Shown: piece after piece, positions 27,879 through 37,999 of the stretch | Position numbering within the stretch: the first letter of the stretch is position 1 | Layout of the letters: each line of letters opens with the position of its first letter | Assembly (NCBI RefSeq): GCF_000025865.1 | Contig: NC_014002.1 | Location: 1,364,001 to 1,428,000 of the forward strand | Length of the DNA stretch: 64,000 nt | DNA from: Methanohalophilus mahii DSM 5219 | GTDB lineage: Archaea > Halobacteriota > Methanosarcinia > Methanosarcinales > Methanosarcinaceae | Reading direction: 5' to 3' | Position numbers and translations under genes: made by a program | The notes under the pieces: generated by a model | The model's database searches: none | Told to the model about the DNA's origin: nothing | The model's input: only the letters and a program-made list of their open reading frames with translations

Positions 27879-28676
27879 TTATTGCTCAATGGCTTCAAGG
27901 GTATCCTTATTCCCGGGTAATGTTTCAGAGAAAGATGAAGATTCAGGAAGTGACAGGGTGAAATCGTATGTATAATCCAGTTCAACTAAGCCAGAAGTCA
28001 GATTACAGGCAAGAACATGGCCTCCGACTGTTTTGTTTGCATCTATGAAGTGGAAATGATAACCCGGCACATTGATATTTTCAATATAATAGGGGAGAAG
28101 GAAACCAACCATTGTACCATTTATATTTTCATGATAATACACAGTTTCCTCTTCTGCCACCACTTCCAGTAGAGGGCGATAGGGCTTACTTTGGGCAGGT
28201 ACACTTCGTATACTTATGTTTTCAAATGTCCCTTCTATTTTCAATGCATACATGAGATTTGGGCCGGGAATCGTTTCTTTAATGATGGATTGGAGAGACG
28301 CATAATCTGTATTTGACCCAATTGTAATCGTGTCATCTGCTTCAAAGAAGGTGACTGCTGCAAAAGGAGTGGTAATCGTATCGTTTACCTGATAAATGTG
28401 CCCATCTGCTTTTGCCTGGTAAATTTCACCGTCCATAACTATCATTTCACCATCCAGTCGATCAAAAGTACCCAATCCGAAGCCACCCTGTTCTTTAAGA
28501 TCGCAAACCTGCATATCCCCGTCATAGGAACCGGCAATTAAAGAGTCAATTGTAGATGTCTGGAAAAGAACATCATTATTAGAAACGTAAGTTTCATCCG
28601 TTGTTGCGGTGCAACCTGAAAAAGCAAGAAATAACAGAATACTCAACAGGACAATACGCCAGACGTTATTACTCAT
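27879..28676 (-). CDS. Exported alpha-acetolactate decarboxylase (lipoprotein)
   Basis: Predicted to decarboxylate 2-acetolactate to acetoin. The 265-aa product has a lipoprotein signal (hydrophobic VLLSILLFLAFSGC, lipobox Cys22) followed by a full ALDC domain: GEMIVMDGEIYQ (~76-87), ENISIRSVPAQSKPY (~152-166) and the zinc ligands H207, H209 (GYHFHF) and H220 (GGHV). The ATG at 28674-28676 is chosen because the longer frame would bury the signal peptide; TTTATATA lies about 25 nt upstream, implying a leaderless mRNA. No acetoin-pathway genes are nearby. Confidence 0.85.
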   Translation of the reverse strand: MSNNVWRIVLLSILLFLAFSGCTATTDETYVSNNDVLFQTSTIDSLIAGSYDGDMQVCDLKEQGGFGLGTFDRLDGEMIVMDGEIYQAKADGHIYQVNDTITTPFAAVTFFEADDTITIGSNTDYASLQSIIKETIPGPNLMYALKIEGTFENISIRSVPAQSKPYRPLLEVVAEEETVYYHENINGTMVGFLLPYYIENINVPGYHFHFIDANKTVGGHVLACNLTSGLVELDYTYDFTLSLPESSSFSETLPGNKDTLEAIEQ

Positions 28677-28903
28677 AGTGAAGTGTATAAAGATAAATAT
28701 ATAAATATTTTTTTTGTTTTGGGATGATATTGTAGCCATTTCACAAACATTGGAATCATGAATGTGGCTGTGCATTTATAGCAATTTACAAACTCATTTT
28801 TTGACCAATACCAAAAATACCAAAAGATTTAAACTTGAAACACAATATATAATGGATTAATCAGAATTGTTTATATATAAAGAACATAAAAGAGAGGTAT
28901 TAT

Positions 28904-29830
28904 ATGATGAAGATTTTTAGTGATCTTATTTTTTGGTCAGATGCCAAAAAAGCATTTTTGCTTCTGTTAACAATAGTCTTAATTGCCACTTCAGGCTGTA
29001 TGGAGGAAAATGATGCAGACGCAGGAGGCCAGGAGAAGATAACAGTCGCTGTAAGCGTTCTCCCCCAGGCAGAATTTGTGGAAAAGGTAGGAGGAGACCG
29101 CGTGGAAGTTGTCGTGATGATACCCCCTGGTGCAAGTCCCCACTCCTATGAACCGCGACCAAGTCAGCTTACAGAACTTAGCAATGCAGAAATGTATGCA
29201 ATGGTTGGTTCCGGGATTCCAATGGAAGATTCCATGATGAGTAAACTTGCAGATTTAAATCCTGACATGCTTGTTGTCGATTGTTCTGATGGCATTGATT
29301 TCCTTAAGGAAGAACACGACCACACTCATGAAAACGACCATATGGATCTGGACCCTCATATATGGACATCACCTGATAATGCTAAAATAATGGTAGAGAA
29401 TATATATAGTGGGCTTGTAGAAATTGATCCTGAAAATCAGGAGACTTATTCAAAAAATAAGAACACCTATATTTCAGAACTGGATGCATTGGATGAACAG
29501 ATAAAGAAAAATATTGAAGGCAAAGAAGGAAGCAGTTTCATGGTCTACCATCCTGCATGGGGATATTTTGCAGAAAGGTACGACCTTAATATGGTACCCA
29601 TCGAAACCGAAGGAAAGGAAGCAAGTGCCAGACAGCTCAGTGAGATCATAACTTTTGCAAAACAGGAAAACATAACTGTTATCTTCGTGCAGGCCCAATT
29701 CAGTACACAGAGTGCAGAGGCCGTTGCAGAGGAAATAGATGGCAAAGTTGTGAAAGTGGATCCTCTTGCCCGCAACTATACAGAAAATATGTATAAAGTA
29801 TCCGAGGCATTCCGTGAAGGACTCAAATAA
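28904..29830 (+). CDS. znuA: Metal ABC transporter substrate-binding lipoprotein (ZnuA-like)
   Basis: A cluster A-I solute-binding protein for zinc or manganese. The 308-aa product has a lipoprotein signal (LLLLTIVLIATSGC, Cys32), the metal-ligand motif ASPHSYEPRPSQ (~76-87) and a His-rich mobile loop EEHDHTHENDHMDLDPHIW (~130-148), which points to zinc. TTTATATATAAAG lies about 34 nt upstream of the ATG and GAGAGG is the ribosome-binding site. It is the first gene of a three-gene import operon. Confidence 0.9.
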   Translation: MMKIFSDLIFWSDAKKAFLLLLTIVLIATSGCMEENDADAGGQEKITVAVSVLPQAEFVEKVGGDRVEVVVMIPPGASPHSYEPRPSQLTELSNAEMYAMVGSGIPMEDSMMSKLADLNPDMLVVDCSDGIDFLKEEHDHTHENDHMDLDPHIWTSPDNAKIMVENIYSGLVEIDPENQETYSKNKNTYISELDALDEQIKKNIEGKEGSSFMVYHPAWGYFAERYDLNMVPIETEGKEASARQLSEIITFAKQENITVIFVQAQFSTQSAEAVAEEIDGKVVKVDPLARNYTENMYKVSEAFREGLK

Positions 29831-30581
29831 CCACCAAAATGCAGTGGAAATTAAAGATGTGTGGTCGTACTACCACGATGTACCTGCCCTCAAAGAAATA
29901 AACCTTGACGTGCAGGAAGGAACTTTCCTGGGAATCATTGGACCTAACGGCGGAGGAAAAAGTACTTTATTAAAAGTAATTCTCGGCCTTATAGAACCAG
30001 ATAGGGGTGATGTCCGTGTATTCGGTAAAAAACCGAAGGAAGGGAGGAAAACCATAGGTTATGTCCCCCAGCACAGTGCATCCAAACTGGATTTCCCGAT
30101 CAATGTCTGGGATGTGGTTATGATGGGACGCATTGGAAAAACGTCCCTTTTCAGTAAATATAATCCTAATGACCGGAAAGTAGTGAAAGAATCCCTTGAA
30201 AAGGTTAAAATGTATGAATACAGGGACCGCCATATTGCCGAGCTTTCCGGGGGGCAGAGGCAGAGAGTTTTCATAGCCCGGGCACTTGCCTCAGAGCCAA
30301 AACTGTTGCTTCTCGATGAACCGGTGGCCGGAATAGACACAACTATGCAAAAGGAGTTCTACGAAATGCTTGAAGAACTCAAATCCCGTGTAACAATCAT
30401 AATGGTCACCCACGATATTAGTGCGGTCTCGATATATGTTGATAAAGTGGCCTGTCTGAACCAGAAACTCTACTACCATGGTACAAAGGAACTGAAACCC
30501 GAAGACCTTGAAGAAGCCTACAAGTGTCCCGTAGAAATGATAGCACATGGTGTACCCCACCGGGTATTGAAAGCACATTAA
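29814..30581 (+). CDS. znuC: Metal ABC transporter ATP-binding protein (ZnuC-like)
   Basis: The ATPase of the importer (255 aa). Walker A is GPNGGGKST, the signature motif is ELSGGQRQRVFIARAL, Walker B is LLLLDEPVAGID and the switch His is in TIIMVTHD. The best start is GTG at 29814-29816, overlapping the end of znuA by 17 nt with GAGG just upstream. A longer frame from 29766 lies wholly inside znuA and has no family match at its N-terminus. Confidence 0.92.
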   Translation: MKDSNNHQNAVEIKDVWSYYHDVPALKEINLDVQEGTFLGIIGPNGGGKSTLLKVILGLIEPDRGDVRVFGKKPKEGRKTIGYVPQHSASKLDFPINVWDVVMMGRIGKTSLFSKYNPNDRKVVKESLEKVKMYEYRDRHIAELSGGQRQRVFIARALASEPKLLLLDEPVAGIDTTMQKEFYEMLEELKSRVTIIMVTHDISAVSIYVDKVACLNQKLYYHGTKELKPEDLEEAYKCPVEMIAHGVPHRVLKAH

Positions 30582-30592
30582 GGGGATGGAAC

Positions 30593-31405
30593 ATGCTGGA
30601 GATCTTACAATACACATTCATGCAAAATGCTGTCGTTGCGGGCCTGCTGGCCAGCATAGCTTGCGGGATAATCGGGGTATATGTGGTTGTCAGGAAAATC
30701 GTATTCATAAGTGGAGGGATTGCCCATGCCTCTTTTGGCGGTATTGGTCTGGGTTATTACTTGGGAATGAATCCCCTTTTCAGTGTATTGCCTTTCAGCC
30801 TGCTTTCTGCACTGGTAATAGGACTTGTCAACAGACGTACCAATATCGCCGAAGATACTGCAATCGGAATACTATGGTCTGTAGGTATGGCACTGGGAGT
30901 CCTATTCATAGGCCTTACACCGGGATATGCACCGGATCTTATGACCTACCTTTTTGGCAATATATTGACAGTTCCTGTAAATGATATCTATCTGATGCTA
31001 CTAATTGATACCCTGATTATTGCAAGTGTCTATCTGCTCTATAAGGAATTCATGGCCATAAGTTTTGATGAAGAATTTGCACAGGTCTCAGGTCTGCCGG
31101 TTGAAAAACTGGGTCTGTACATGCTTTGCCTGATAGCCCTTACCATAATAGTCATGATCAGAGTTGTAGGATTGATTCTTGTTATAGCCCTGTTAACAAT
31201 ACCGGCATCATTGAGCCGTGAATTTACAGACCGACTCGACAGGATGATGATGCTTGCCGTTATATTTGGCACGATATTTACTTTTACAGGCCTGTTTTTA
31301 TCCTACTACTTGAACGTACCTTCCGGAGCCACGATTATATTAACAATGGCAGCGGGATATATGCTGCATTTCCCATTCAAGGGAAAAAATAAAAAGACAG
31401 CATGA
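30593..31405 (+). CDS. znuB: Metal ABC transporter permease (ZnuB-like)
   Basis: An ABC-3 family permease (270 aa, about eight membrane segments) with the family segment VYVVVRKIVFISGGIAHASF and IRVVGLILVIALLTIPAS. The ATG at 30593 is preceded by AAGGGGATG at good spacing, so the upstream in-frame extension that overlaps znuC is rejected. It completes the znuABC operon, 11 nt after znuC. Confidence 0.92.
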   Translation: MLEILQYTFMQNAVVAGLLASIACGIIGVYVVVRKIVFISGGIAHASFGGIGLGYYLGMNPLFSVLPFSLLSALVIGLVNRRTNIAEDTAIGILWSVGMALGVLFIGLTPGYAPDLMTYLFGNILTVPVNDIYLMLLIDTLIIASVYLLYKEFMAISFDEEFAQVSGLPVEKLGLYMLCLIALTIIVMIRVVGLILVIALLTIPASLSREFTDRLDRMMMLAVIFGTIFTFTGLFLSYYLNVPSGATIILTMAAGYMLHFPFKGKNKKTA

Positions 31406-31460
31406 GACTAATGATAAAATATTAATTGAATCAGCCAGATATCATTTATTGTAATTTTTT

Positions 31461-34400
31461 ATGGGCGAGATGACAAAGGGTACTACAATGGAAAATCTTC
31501 TGGAAAGGATACTTGACACGATTTGCAAAGGCATGTGGGCCGTTGACAAAGACGAAGTTTTCATCTATTTTGACAAGGGAATGGAAGAAATCACCGGTAT
31601 CAAAAGCGAAGAAGTGGTAGGCAAAAAACTAGAACAATATATGTCTGCTTCACGCCACAGCGTCGGTGATGAAGCCCATTTCAGGGAAATGTTCCTGAGA
31701 GCGAGAGATTCCCTAAAACCCATACCCTACAAAACCATGCCAATAGTTACAAAGGGTGGCAACTTAAGTTTCCAGACAGGCAGATTAATTCCTTTACTCG
31801 ACAGGAAAGGAAATTATGACGGGATGATCTGTACTGTAGAAAGCGTCAGCGAGCAGAAGATCAGCCAGAAAACCCTGCGTAAAAGACTCCGTTCGGACAG
31901 GAAACTCGAAGAGATCTATAAAAACAGTCCTGTGGTGGCTTTTCTGTGGACTGCAGAAAAAGACTGGCCTGTGGAATTCGTATCCGGAAACATTTCCCAG
32001 TTTGGTTATACACCCGAAGATTTCACTTCCGGCAAACTTGTCTATGGAGATATAATATGTCCCGAGGACCTCGACATGGTACGCAGCGAGGTCAACGAAC
32101 ATGAAATTGAAGGCAAAATATTTTTTTCCAAGGAATACCGCATACTCACCAAATCCGGAGAAATACGTTGGGTGATCGAGCGGTCCTTCATAGGAAGAGA
32201 TGAAGTTGGAGAACCTTCTTACTATCAGGGTATTATTATTGATATTACAGACCGTAAAATGGCCGAAGAGGCTATGCGGGAATCTGAAAAGAAATATAGA
32301 TTGATCTTTGAGAATTCACCCCTGGGAATATTCCATTTTGATGAAAATGGGATAATCACCCATTGTAATGAAAAATTCCCTGAAATCATTGCTGCATCAA
32401 GAGAAGATATCATTGGCTTTAATATGGTGACATCCATCTAGGATGAACAAATGAGAGCCGCTGTTAAAGCGGCCCTCTCAAGAAAACCAGGTTATTATGA
32501 AGGCAAATATCTCACTGCCATCAGTGGTAAGCTCATTTCAATTAAAGCCGATTATAACCCGAATATATCGGAAGACGGTATTCTGCTGGGAGGTATAGGT
32601 ATCTTTGAAGATATCAGCGACCGCATGAAAGCCGAAGAGGCTATGCGAGAGTCTGAAAAGAAATACAGATTGATCTTTGAGAATTCTCCCCTGGGAATAT
32701 TCCATTTCGATGAAAATGGTGTGATAACCCACTGCAATGAGAACATAATGCATATTCTCGACGTGACCAGGGACCAAATAATCGGTTTCAACATGCTTAA
32801 AGATTTAAAAGACAAAAAGATGTATGAAGCCGTAAAAGCAGTATTCCAGAGACGCTCCGGTCATTATGAAGGAAAGTATCATTCCACCACAGGCAAAAAG
32901 GCAACACCCATAAAAGCAGACTACAGCCCCTACATATCAGAAGATGGCGAGTTGTTGGGAGGGGTCGGGATTGTTGAAGATATCAGTGACCGCATGAAGG
33001 CAGAAGAAGCCCTGCACCTGGATGAATCACGCCTGGAAACCCTTGTAAAGCTTAACCAGATGACAGAGGCCTCCCTGGAAGAAATCATCGATTTTGCAAG
33101 AGCTGAAGGAGTGCGACTTACAGAAAGCAAGATTGGCTATCTTGCATTTGTGGATGAAGACATAGGTACCATACAATTGAAATCCTGGTCCGATACCCCA
33201 ATGAACCGTTGTAAAATTAAAAACAAAAAGGTAGAATACAAGATCGAAGACGTAGGACTCTGGGGAGAGAGTATACGGCAGAGGCGGCCATTTATAAACA
33301 ATGATTACAAAAAACCACATCCCAGGAAAAGCGGATACCCAAAGGATCATGTGGAACTTATTCGCCATATGGATGTACCCATTTTTGAGCAGGGCAAGAT
33401 TGTAGCCCTTGCCGGTGTGGGGAATAAGAATGAAAATTATGACAGTTCTGATGTAAGACAGCTTACCCTCCTCATGCAGGGAATGTGGAGAATTGTACAG
33501 CGCCGCAAAACTGAAAAGGAACTTGAAAAATCAGAAGATAAGTTTCGCACAATTTTTGCCAGTACCAATGATGCAATCTTTGTGCATGACCTTAAAGGCA
33601 ACATCATGGAAGTTAATAAGGCGGCCTGTGAAACCACGGGTTACAGCAGGGATGAATTGCTCCGCATGAAGACAAAGGACATAAACACCGGCCTTTCTAT
33701 GGAAGAGATACCCCAGAGGATCAAAGAGGTCAAAGAAAAAGGGCATGCCATCTTTGAGGCAACATTCAGACGCGAGGATGACACTACAATTCCTGTAGAA
33801 ATCAGTGCCCGTATGATAGAATACAATGATAAACCTACAATACTGGTTGTGGCCCGTGATATTACCGAACGTAAAAGGGCCGAAGAAGAACTCAGGAAAT
33901 ATGCACAAGACCTGTCAAAGGCAAACGAGGAATTGAAGTCACTGGATAAAATGAAAGATGAGTTCCTTTCCAATGTGAGTCATGAATTGAAAACACCCCT
34001 CACATCGATCATAGGTTATACAGAACTTCTAAATGACGGCAGCCTCGGAGAACTGGGAGAAGAACAGAAACATGCAGAAGAAACCGTGATGCGTAATACA
34101 AAAAGGCTGCAGAGACTCGTGGATTCGCTGCTATATCTCAGTCGCACACAGGCAGGCACTGTTCAGTATGATTTTGAAACCTTGAATATATCCGAACTGA
34201 CAGATCAGATTATAGAGGACCTGCAAATCCAGACAGAAGAGAAAAATCTGGAAATGATTAAGAAAATAGAACCGGACCTTCCTCAAATAAAAGGAGACCG
34301 GGACAAACTTACCGATATGTTTACCAACATAATAGATAATTCTATCAAATTCACTCCAAAGGGCGGTTCAATTACTATCTTTGCAAACAAAGAAGATGAA

Positions 34401-34640
34401 TACATACATATCAATATCAAAGATACGGGAATTGGCATACCTAAAGATATGATAGACAATTTATTCCAGAGATTTTACCAGATAGATTCTTCCCAGAAAC
34501 GTAAATACGGTGGTACCGGACTTGGCCTCTATATAACCAAGACCATAGTAGAGGCACACGAGGGGGAAATCTGGGTGGAAAGTGAAGGTAAAGGAAAAGG
34601 AACAGAAGTGCATATTAAACTTCCTGTAGCCGAAAATTAA
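31461..34640 (+). CDS. Multi-PAS/GAF sensor histidine kinase with in-frame amber codon (possible pyrrolysine protein)
   Basis: One open frame of 1,060 codons interrupted only by TAG at 32439-32441 (codon 327). Order of domains: PAS1 (~10-130), PAS2 (~150-270), PAS3 (~272-390, containing the TAG), PAS4 (~395-515), GAF-like (~525-680), PAS5 (~685-805), then HisKA with the phospho-His in SNVSHELKTPL and a HATPase domain (NIIDNSIKF, DTGIGIP, GGTGLGLYI). No membrane segment is seen, so it is cytoplasmic. Read through as Pyl (or Lys/Gln) it gives a complete kinase; ended at TAG it gives a PAS-only fragment, and the rest could restart at the ATG at 32451. An alternative start is the ATG at 31488 with AAAGGGT upstream. 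Confidence 0.8.
32263..32990 (+). repeat. Tandem duplication of a PAS-domain segment inside the kinase gene
   Basis: Two copies of a unit of about 360 bp, starting near 32263 and 32630, encode PAS3 and PAS4. The DNA is nearly identical over the first ~110 bp (encoding MRESEKKYRLIFENSPLGIF) and diverges later, indicating a fairly recent duplication. The amber codon in the first copy aligns with a Lys codon (AAA) in the second. Confidence 0.75.
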
Positions 34641-34766
34641 AGAATTACATTATCAGAACAGCTACTTTTATTTGCTAAGACCTTAAATAGAAGGGCAGTT
34701 AGAAAGTCCCGCTAAATCATTTTTCTTGTGGGCATATCTTTAAACTTGTTCATTTGAGGAATAATC

Positions 34767-36245
34767 ATGAGTGATATTTTACGAAGAGGACGCCTTGATT
34801 CTCTCCCGGACGAGGAAATAATGCGTTATACTTCGTCCATGGAAGACGATAAATGGATATTTGATTCTGATGTCCTGGTGGATTTTGCCCACACAGTCAT
34901 GTTGAAGGAGCAGGGAATAATCCCCGCAGACGATTGTGCCAAAATTCTGGAGGGATTGAAACGCATCCGTGAAGAGGGAATCGATTCCCTTGACCATAGT
35001 TACGAAGATATACACATATCCCTGGAATCCCGGCTTATTGATATGGCAGGAGAAGACGTAGGTGGAAGGATGCATTCCGGCCGCTCCCGCAATGATGAAG
35101 TAGCCACCTGTATTCGTCTTAGACTGCGCAAAGAGATACTGGAACTGGCAGAAGAAATGTTGCAGCTTGTTACGACAATGACAAGAATTGCTTCTGAAAA
35201 CTATGACACCATCATGCCTGGATATACACACCTGCAGCATGCCCAACCCACCACACTGGCCCACCATATCATGGGGCACGCGGAAAGCCTGGGAAGGGAT
35301 GTGGAACGGATACTTGGATGTCTTGACAGGATCAATCGCTGCCCTCTTGGAGCTGCGGCTTTTGCTTCCACAGGCTTTCCGATTAACAGGAGCAGGACTG
35401 CAGAGTTACTCGGGTTTGAAGAAGTAATGCAAAATTCCATGGATGCGGTCAGTGGCCGGGATTTCCTGCTGGAAACGGCTTCTGTGCTTGCAAATATTAT
35501 GATCGAGATGAGCAGGATTTCAGAGGAACTTGTCATGTGGTCTTCTACAGAATTCGGTTTTATTGAACTATCCGACCAATATGCATCCACCTCATCAATA
35601 ATGCCACAGAAAAAGAATCCTGATACTGCAGAACTTGTGAGAGGGAAAAGTGGGATCGCTGTAGGAAGCCTGATGTCATTACTTACGGTCTGCAAATCCC
35701 TTCCAATGAGTTATAACAGGGATATGCAGGATGCCAGCCCCCATATCTGGAAATCTGTGGAAACCACACGTGCATCGGTGAGGATCATGGCAGGTATGCT
35801 GGATAGCATGAAAGTTAACAATAATACTATGAAATTGCAGGCTTCAACCGGATTTACTACCGCCACCGAACTTGCCGACACCCTGGTCAGGGAATGCGGG
35901 ATTCCTTTCAGGACCGCACACCAGATTGTGGGTATCCTGGCAAAAGGAGATAATGAGCCGACCCTGGAAGATGTGGACGCTGTAGGTCGCACGGTTCTCG
36001 GGGAAAGCCTGGTAGAAAAGGGGTTGGATGAAGATATGGTAAAGCAGGCCCTGGACCCGATGCTCAATATACAGAAGAGAAAAATCATTGGAGGACCTGC
36101 ACCCGAAGCCATGAAAATATCGATAGACAACTTTGGTACAAAAACGGGAATGTGGGGCGAAGAAGTTGAAAGAATCAGGGACCATACCGAAAATTCCATT
36201 GAAAAACTGATGCAGGTTGTCGAAGATTACATACAGCAAAAATAA
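34767..36245 (+). CDS. argH: Argininosuccinate lyase
   Basis: The final step of arginine synthesis: argininosuccinate to arginine and fumarate. The 492-aa product has the fumarase/aspartase superfamily signature SSIMPQKKNPDTAE (~280-293), the N-terminal HSGRSRNDE (~98-106) and TPGYTHLQHAQPTT-like segment (~151-163). Its length is normal. It is followed 27 nt later by gatD, likely in the same transcript. Confidence 0.96.
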   Translation: MSDILRRGRLDSLPDEEIMRYTSSMEDDKWIFDSDVLVDFAHTVMLKEQGIIPADDCAKILEGLKRIREEGIDSLDHSYEDIHISLESRLIDMAGEDVGGRMHSGRSRNDEVATCIRLRLRKEILELAEEMLQLVTTMTRIASENYDTIMPGYTHLQHAQPTTLAHHIMGHAESLGRDVERILGCLDRINRCPLGAAAFASTGFPINRSRTAELLGFEEVMQNSMDAVSGRDFLLETASVLANIMIEMSRISEELVMWSSTEFGFIELSDQYASTSSIMPQKKNPDTAELVRGKSGIAVGSLMSLLTVCKSLPMSYNRDMQDASPHIWKSVETTRASVRIMAGMLDSMKVNNNTMKLQASTGFTTATELADTLVRECGIPFRTAHQIVGILAKGDNEPTLEDVDAVGRTVLGESLVEKGLDEDMVKQALDPMLNIQKRKIIGGPAPEAMKISIDNFGTKTGMWGEEVERIRDHTENSIEKLMQVVEDYIQQK

Positions 36246-36272
36246 GATGATAAATTCATTGCAGGGATAATT

Positions 36273-37517
36273 ATGGATTACAAAGAAGGAGACAGGATAA
36301 GGGTCGAGAAGGGTGGAGCTGCATATGAAGGAGTTGTAATGCCCAGTGTCACCGGCCACATTGTGCTGAAGATGGTCAGTGGATACAATGTAGGAATAGA
36401 GCCCGATGGTGCAGAGATTACTTTCCTGGAGCCTAAAAAGGAAATGAAAAAGGTCGAAAAGCAAGGCAAGGTTACCAAAGATAAAGGACTTAAAAATGTG
36501 GTTTTCATTTCCACGGGAGGTACCATTGCCAGCAAGATCGATTACCGTAGCGGTGCTGTGAGCTCACAGTGCTCTGCAGATGATATTGTCCGGACAATCC
36601 CCGAACTTGATGATATTGCCAATATCAGAGGCCGGGTTGTTACAAATATCCTGTCCGAGAACATGAAGCCGCAGGTATGGACTGAACTTGCCCGGGCCGT
36701 ATATGAAGAAATTAATAACGGAGCAGACGGAATAGTGATTGCCCATGGCACCGATACGATGATGTATTCCGCAGCAGCCCTGGCATTCATGCTTGACACA
36801 CCGGTTCCCGTTGTTTTTGTAGGCTCACAGCGCAGTGCAGACAGGCCAAGCAGTGACAATGTGATGAATGCGATCTGTGCAACGAAGGTTGCTGTCAGTG
36901 ACATTGCTGAAGTTTGCACGGTCATGCATGAGAGCAGTTCCGATGATCGCTGTGCCATCCATTATGCCACCAGAGTCAGGAAGATGCACACCTCACGCAG
37001 GGATGCTTTCCAGTCCATTAATTCCCTCCCGATCGGTTTTGTGGATTATGCCACAGGAAAGATCACCACAGAATCAGAATACAACGCACGCGGAGAAACA
37101 GAACTGATCCTGAAAGATAAGATCGAACCTGAATGTGCTATTGTAAAATTCACACCTGGTGCAAAACCCGAAATCCTGGGTCATTATATCGATGCAGGTT
37201 ATAAGGGAATTGTAATAGAAGGAACCGGCCTGGGCCATGTGTCCACCGACTGGGTACCTGAAATCAAGCGTGCAACACAAACAAACATACCGATAGTGAT
37301 CGCATCCCAGTGCCTGCACGGACGTGTCTGTGACCGTGTTTATGACACCGGCACGGATATGCTCAAAGCCGGAGCTATCGAAGCCGAAGACATGTTACCG
37401 GAAGTTGCCCTTGTAAAACTTATGTGTGTACTGGGCCAGACATCCGACCTTTCAGAAGTGCAAAAATTGATACAGGAGAAAAAGGCTAACGAGATATCAT
37501 ACTGCAGTCTTGAGTGA
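36273..37517 (+). CDS. gatD: Glutamyl-tRNA(Gln) amidotransferase subunit D
   Basis: The glutaminase subunit of the archaeal GatDE amidotransferase, which turns Glu-tRNA(Gln) into Gln-tRNA(Gln). The 414-aa product has the small N-terminal beta-barrel domain (~1-60) that separates GatD from plain asparaginases, then the asparaginase-type active-site motifs TGGTIASK (81-88) and [12 protein letters not shown] (~160-171). The partner gatE is not next to it and must lie elsewhere in the genome. Confidence 0.94.
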   Translation: MDYKEGDRIRVEKGGAAYEGVVMPSVTGHIVLKMVSGYNVGIEPDGAEITFLEPKKEMKKVEKQGKVTKDKGLKNVVFISTGGTIASKIDYRSGAVSSQCSADDIVRTIPELDDIANIRGRVVTNILSENMKPQVWTELARAVYEEINNGADGIVIAHGTDTMMYSAAALAFMLDTPVPVVFVGSQRSADRPSSDNVMNAICATKVAVSDIAEVCTVMHESSSDDRCAIHYATRVRKMHTSRRDAFQSINSLPIGFVDYATGKITTESEYNARGETELILKDKIEPECAIVKFTPGAKPEILGHYIDAGYKGIVIEGTGLGHVSTDWVPEIKRATQTNIPIVIASQCLHGRVCDRVYDTGTDMLKAGAIEAEDMLPEVALVKLMCVLGQTSDLSEVQKLIQEKKANEISYCSLE

Positions 37518-37527
37518 GAACATGGTT

Positions 37528-37551
37528 GCCGCCCACAAGGCGGCTCTTTTT
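37528..37551 (+). terminator. Terminator of the argH-gatD unit
   Basis: GCCGCC-CACAA-GGCGGC (37528-37544) is a perfect 6-bp GC stem with a 5-nt loop, followed by TCTTTTT. It lies 10 nt after the gatD stop codon. Confidence 0.75.
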
Positions 37552-37572
37552 AAAAAATTTCATTGCAGGCCA

Positions 37573-37790
37573 TCAATTCCCGATGGACTGAATCTCGGCC
37601 TGTGAAAAGGCACGGTTGTATATCTGCAACTCATCGATGCAGCCGGTGAACTTGCGGCTACCATATGAACTGCCGATTCAGAAAGATATATCATATTTCT
37701 TCATATCACCCGAATTTTTCTAGGCAACTTCTTTTTTTCCTCTCACATAGAGAGCCATTTCGGAATCGTTGTGTGCCCCTACAAATTTTT
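37573..37790 (-). pseudogene. Remnant of a LamG/concanavalin-A-like domain gene
   Basis: One minus-strand frame gives a recognisable LamG C-terminal end: SEMALYVRGKKEVA, then after one stop DMKKYDISF, then after another stop IGSSYGSRKFTGCIDELQ continuing IYNRAFSQAEIQSIGN and a final TGA. The conserved G-x-IDE-x-xIYNRALS-type ending is diagnostic. It has an internal TAG and an internal TGA and lacks any start or N-terminal part, so it is a dead fragment rather than a Pyl gene. Confidence 0.7.
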
Positions 37791-37865
37791 AGCAAGTATC
37801 CATTTTGGGACTTTCATGAGAGTATAAATTCTGCCAATTAATTATATAAACAAAATTGGTTATTT

Positions 37866-37915
37866 CAAAAAAGAGAAAATGGTTGACGCATGTGCTGCGA
37901 TGGGTGTTAGGTAAA
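37866..37915 (-). repeat. Degenerate copy of the pilin terminator module
   Basis: The segment GCATGTGCTGCGATGGGTGTTAGG closely resembles the sequence after the pilin gene at 42244-42276 (plus-strand orientation), including the preceding GAGAAAA-rich tract. Its stem is broken here (GACGCA against TGCGAT). It is probably left from a lost pilin-type gene, or serves as a weak terminator for the BCCT gene 85 nt upstream. Confidence 0.5.
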
Positions 37916-37999
37916 GGTTTACGATGAAATGAAAAACAAGAAGGAAAAGGGATGATGTAGCTTCTATCAATCACCCCTTTAAAGTTCAAATTTCAGTTC

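Larger units (their letters stand above)
37552..37999. other. Gene-poor decay region between gatD and the BCCT gene
   Basis: About 450 bp with no intact gene. It contains a degraded LamG-domain fragment (37573-37790, minus strand) and, at 37866-37915, a degenerate copy of the hairpin/T-run module that ends the pilin gene at 42.2 kb. Together they suggest remnants of surface-protein genes lost here. Confidence 0.6.

Noticed and set aside
34641-34766. Possible tRNA or small RNA gene between the kinase and argH
   Set aside because: No cloverleaf or conserved tRNA bases can be drawn; the segment looks like an ordinary promoter with a TCTTTAAAC-type box near argH.
37573-37790. In-frame TAG in the LamG fragment as a second pyrrolysine gene
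   Set aside because: The same frame also has an internal TGA, no start codon and no N-terminal domain, so it is a decayed fragment.
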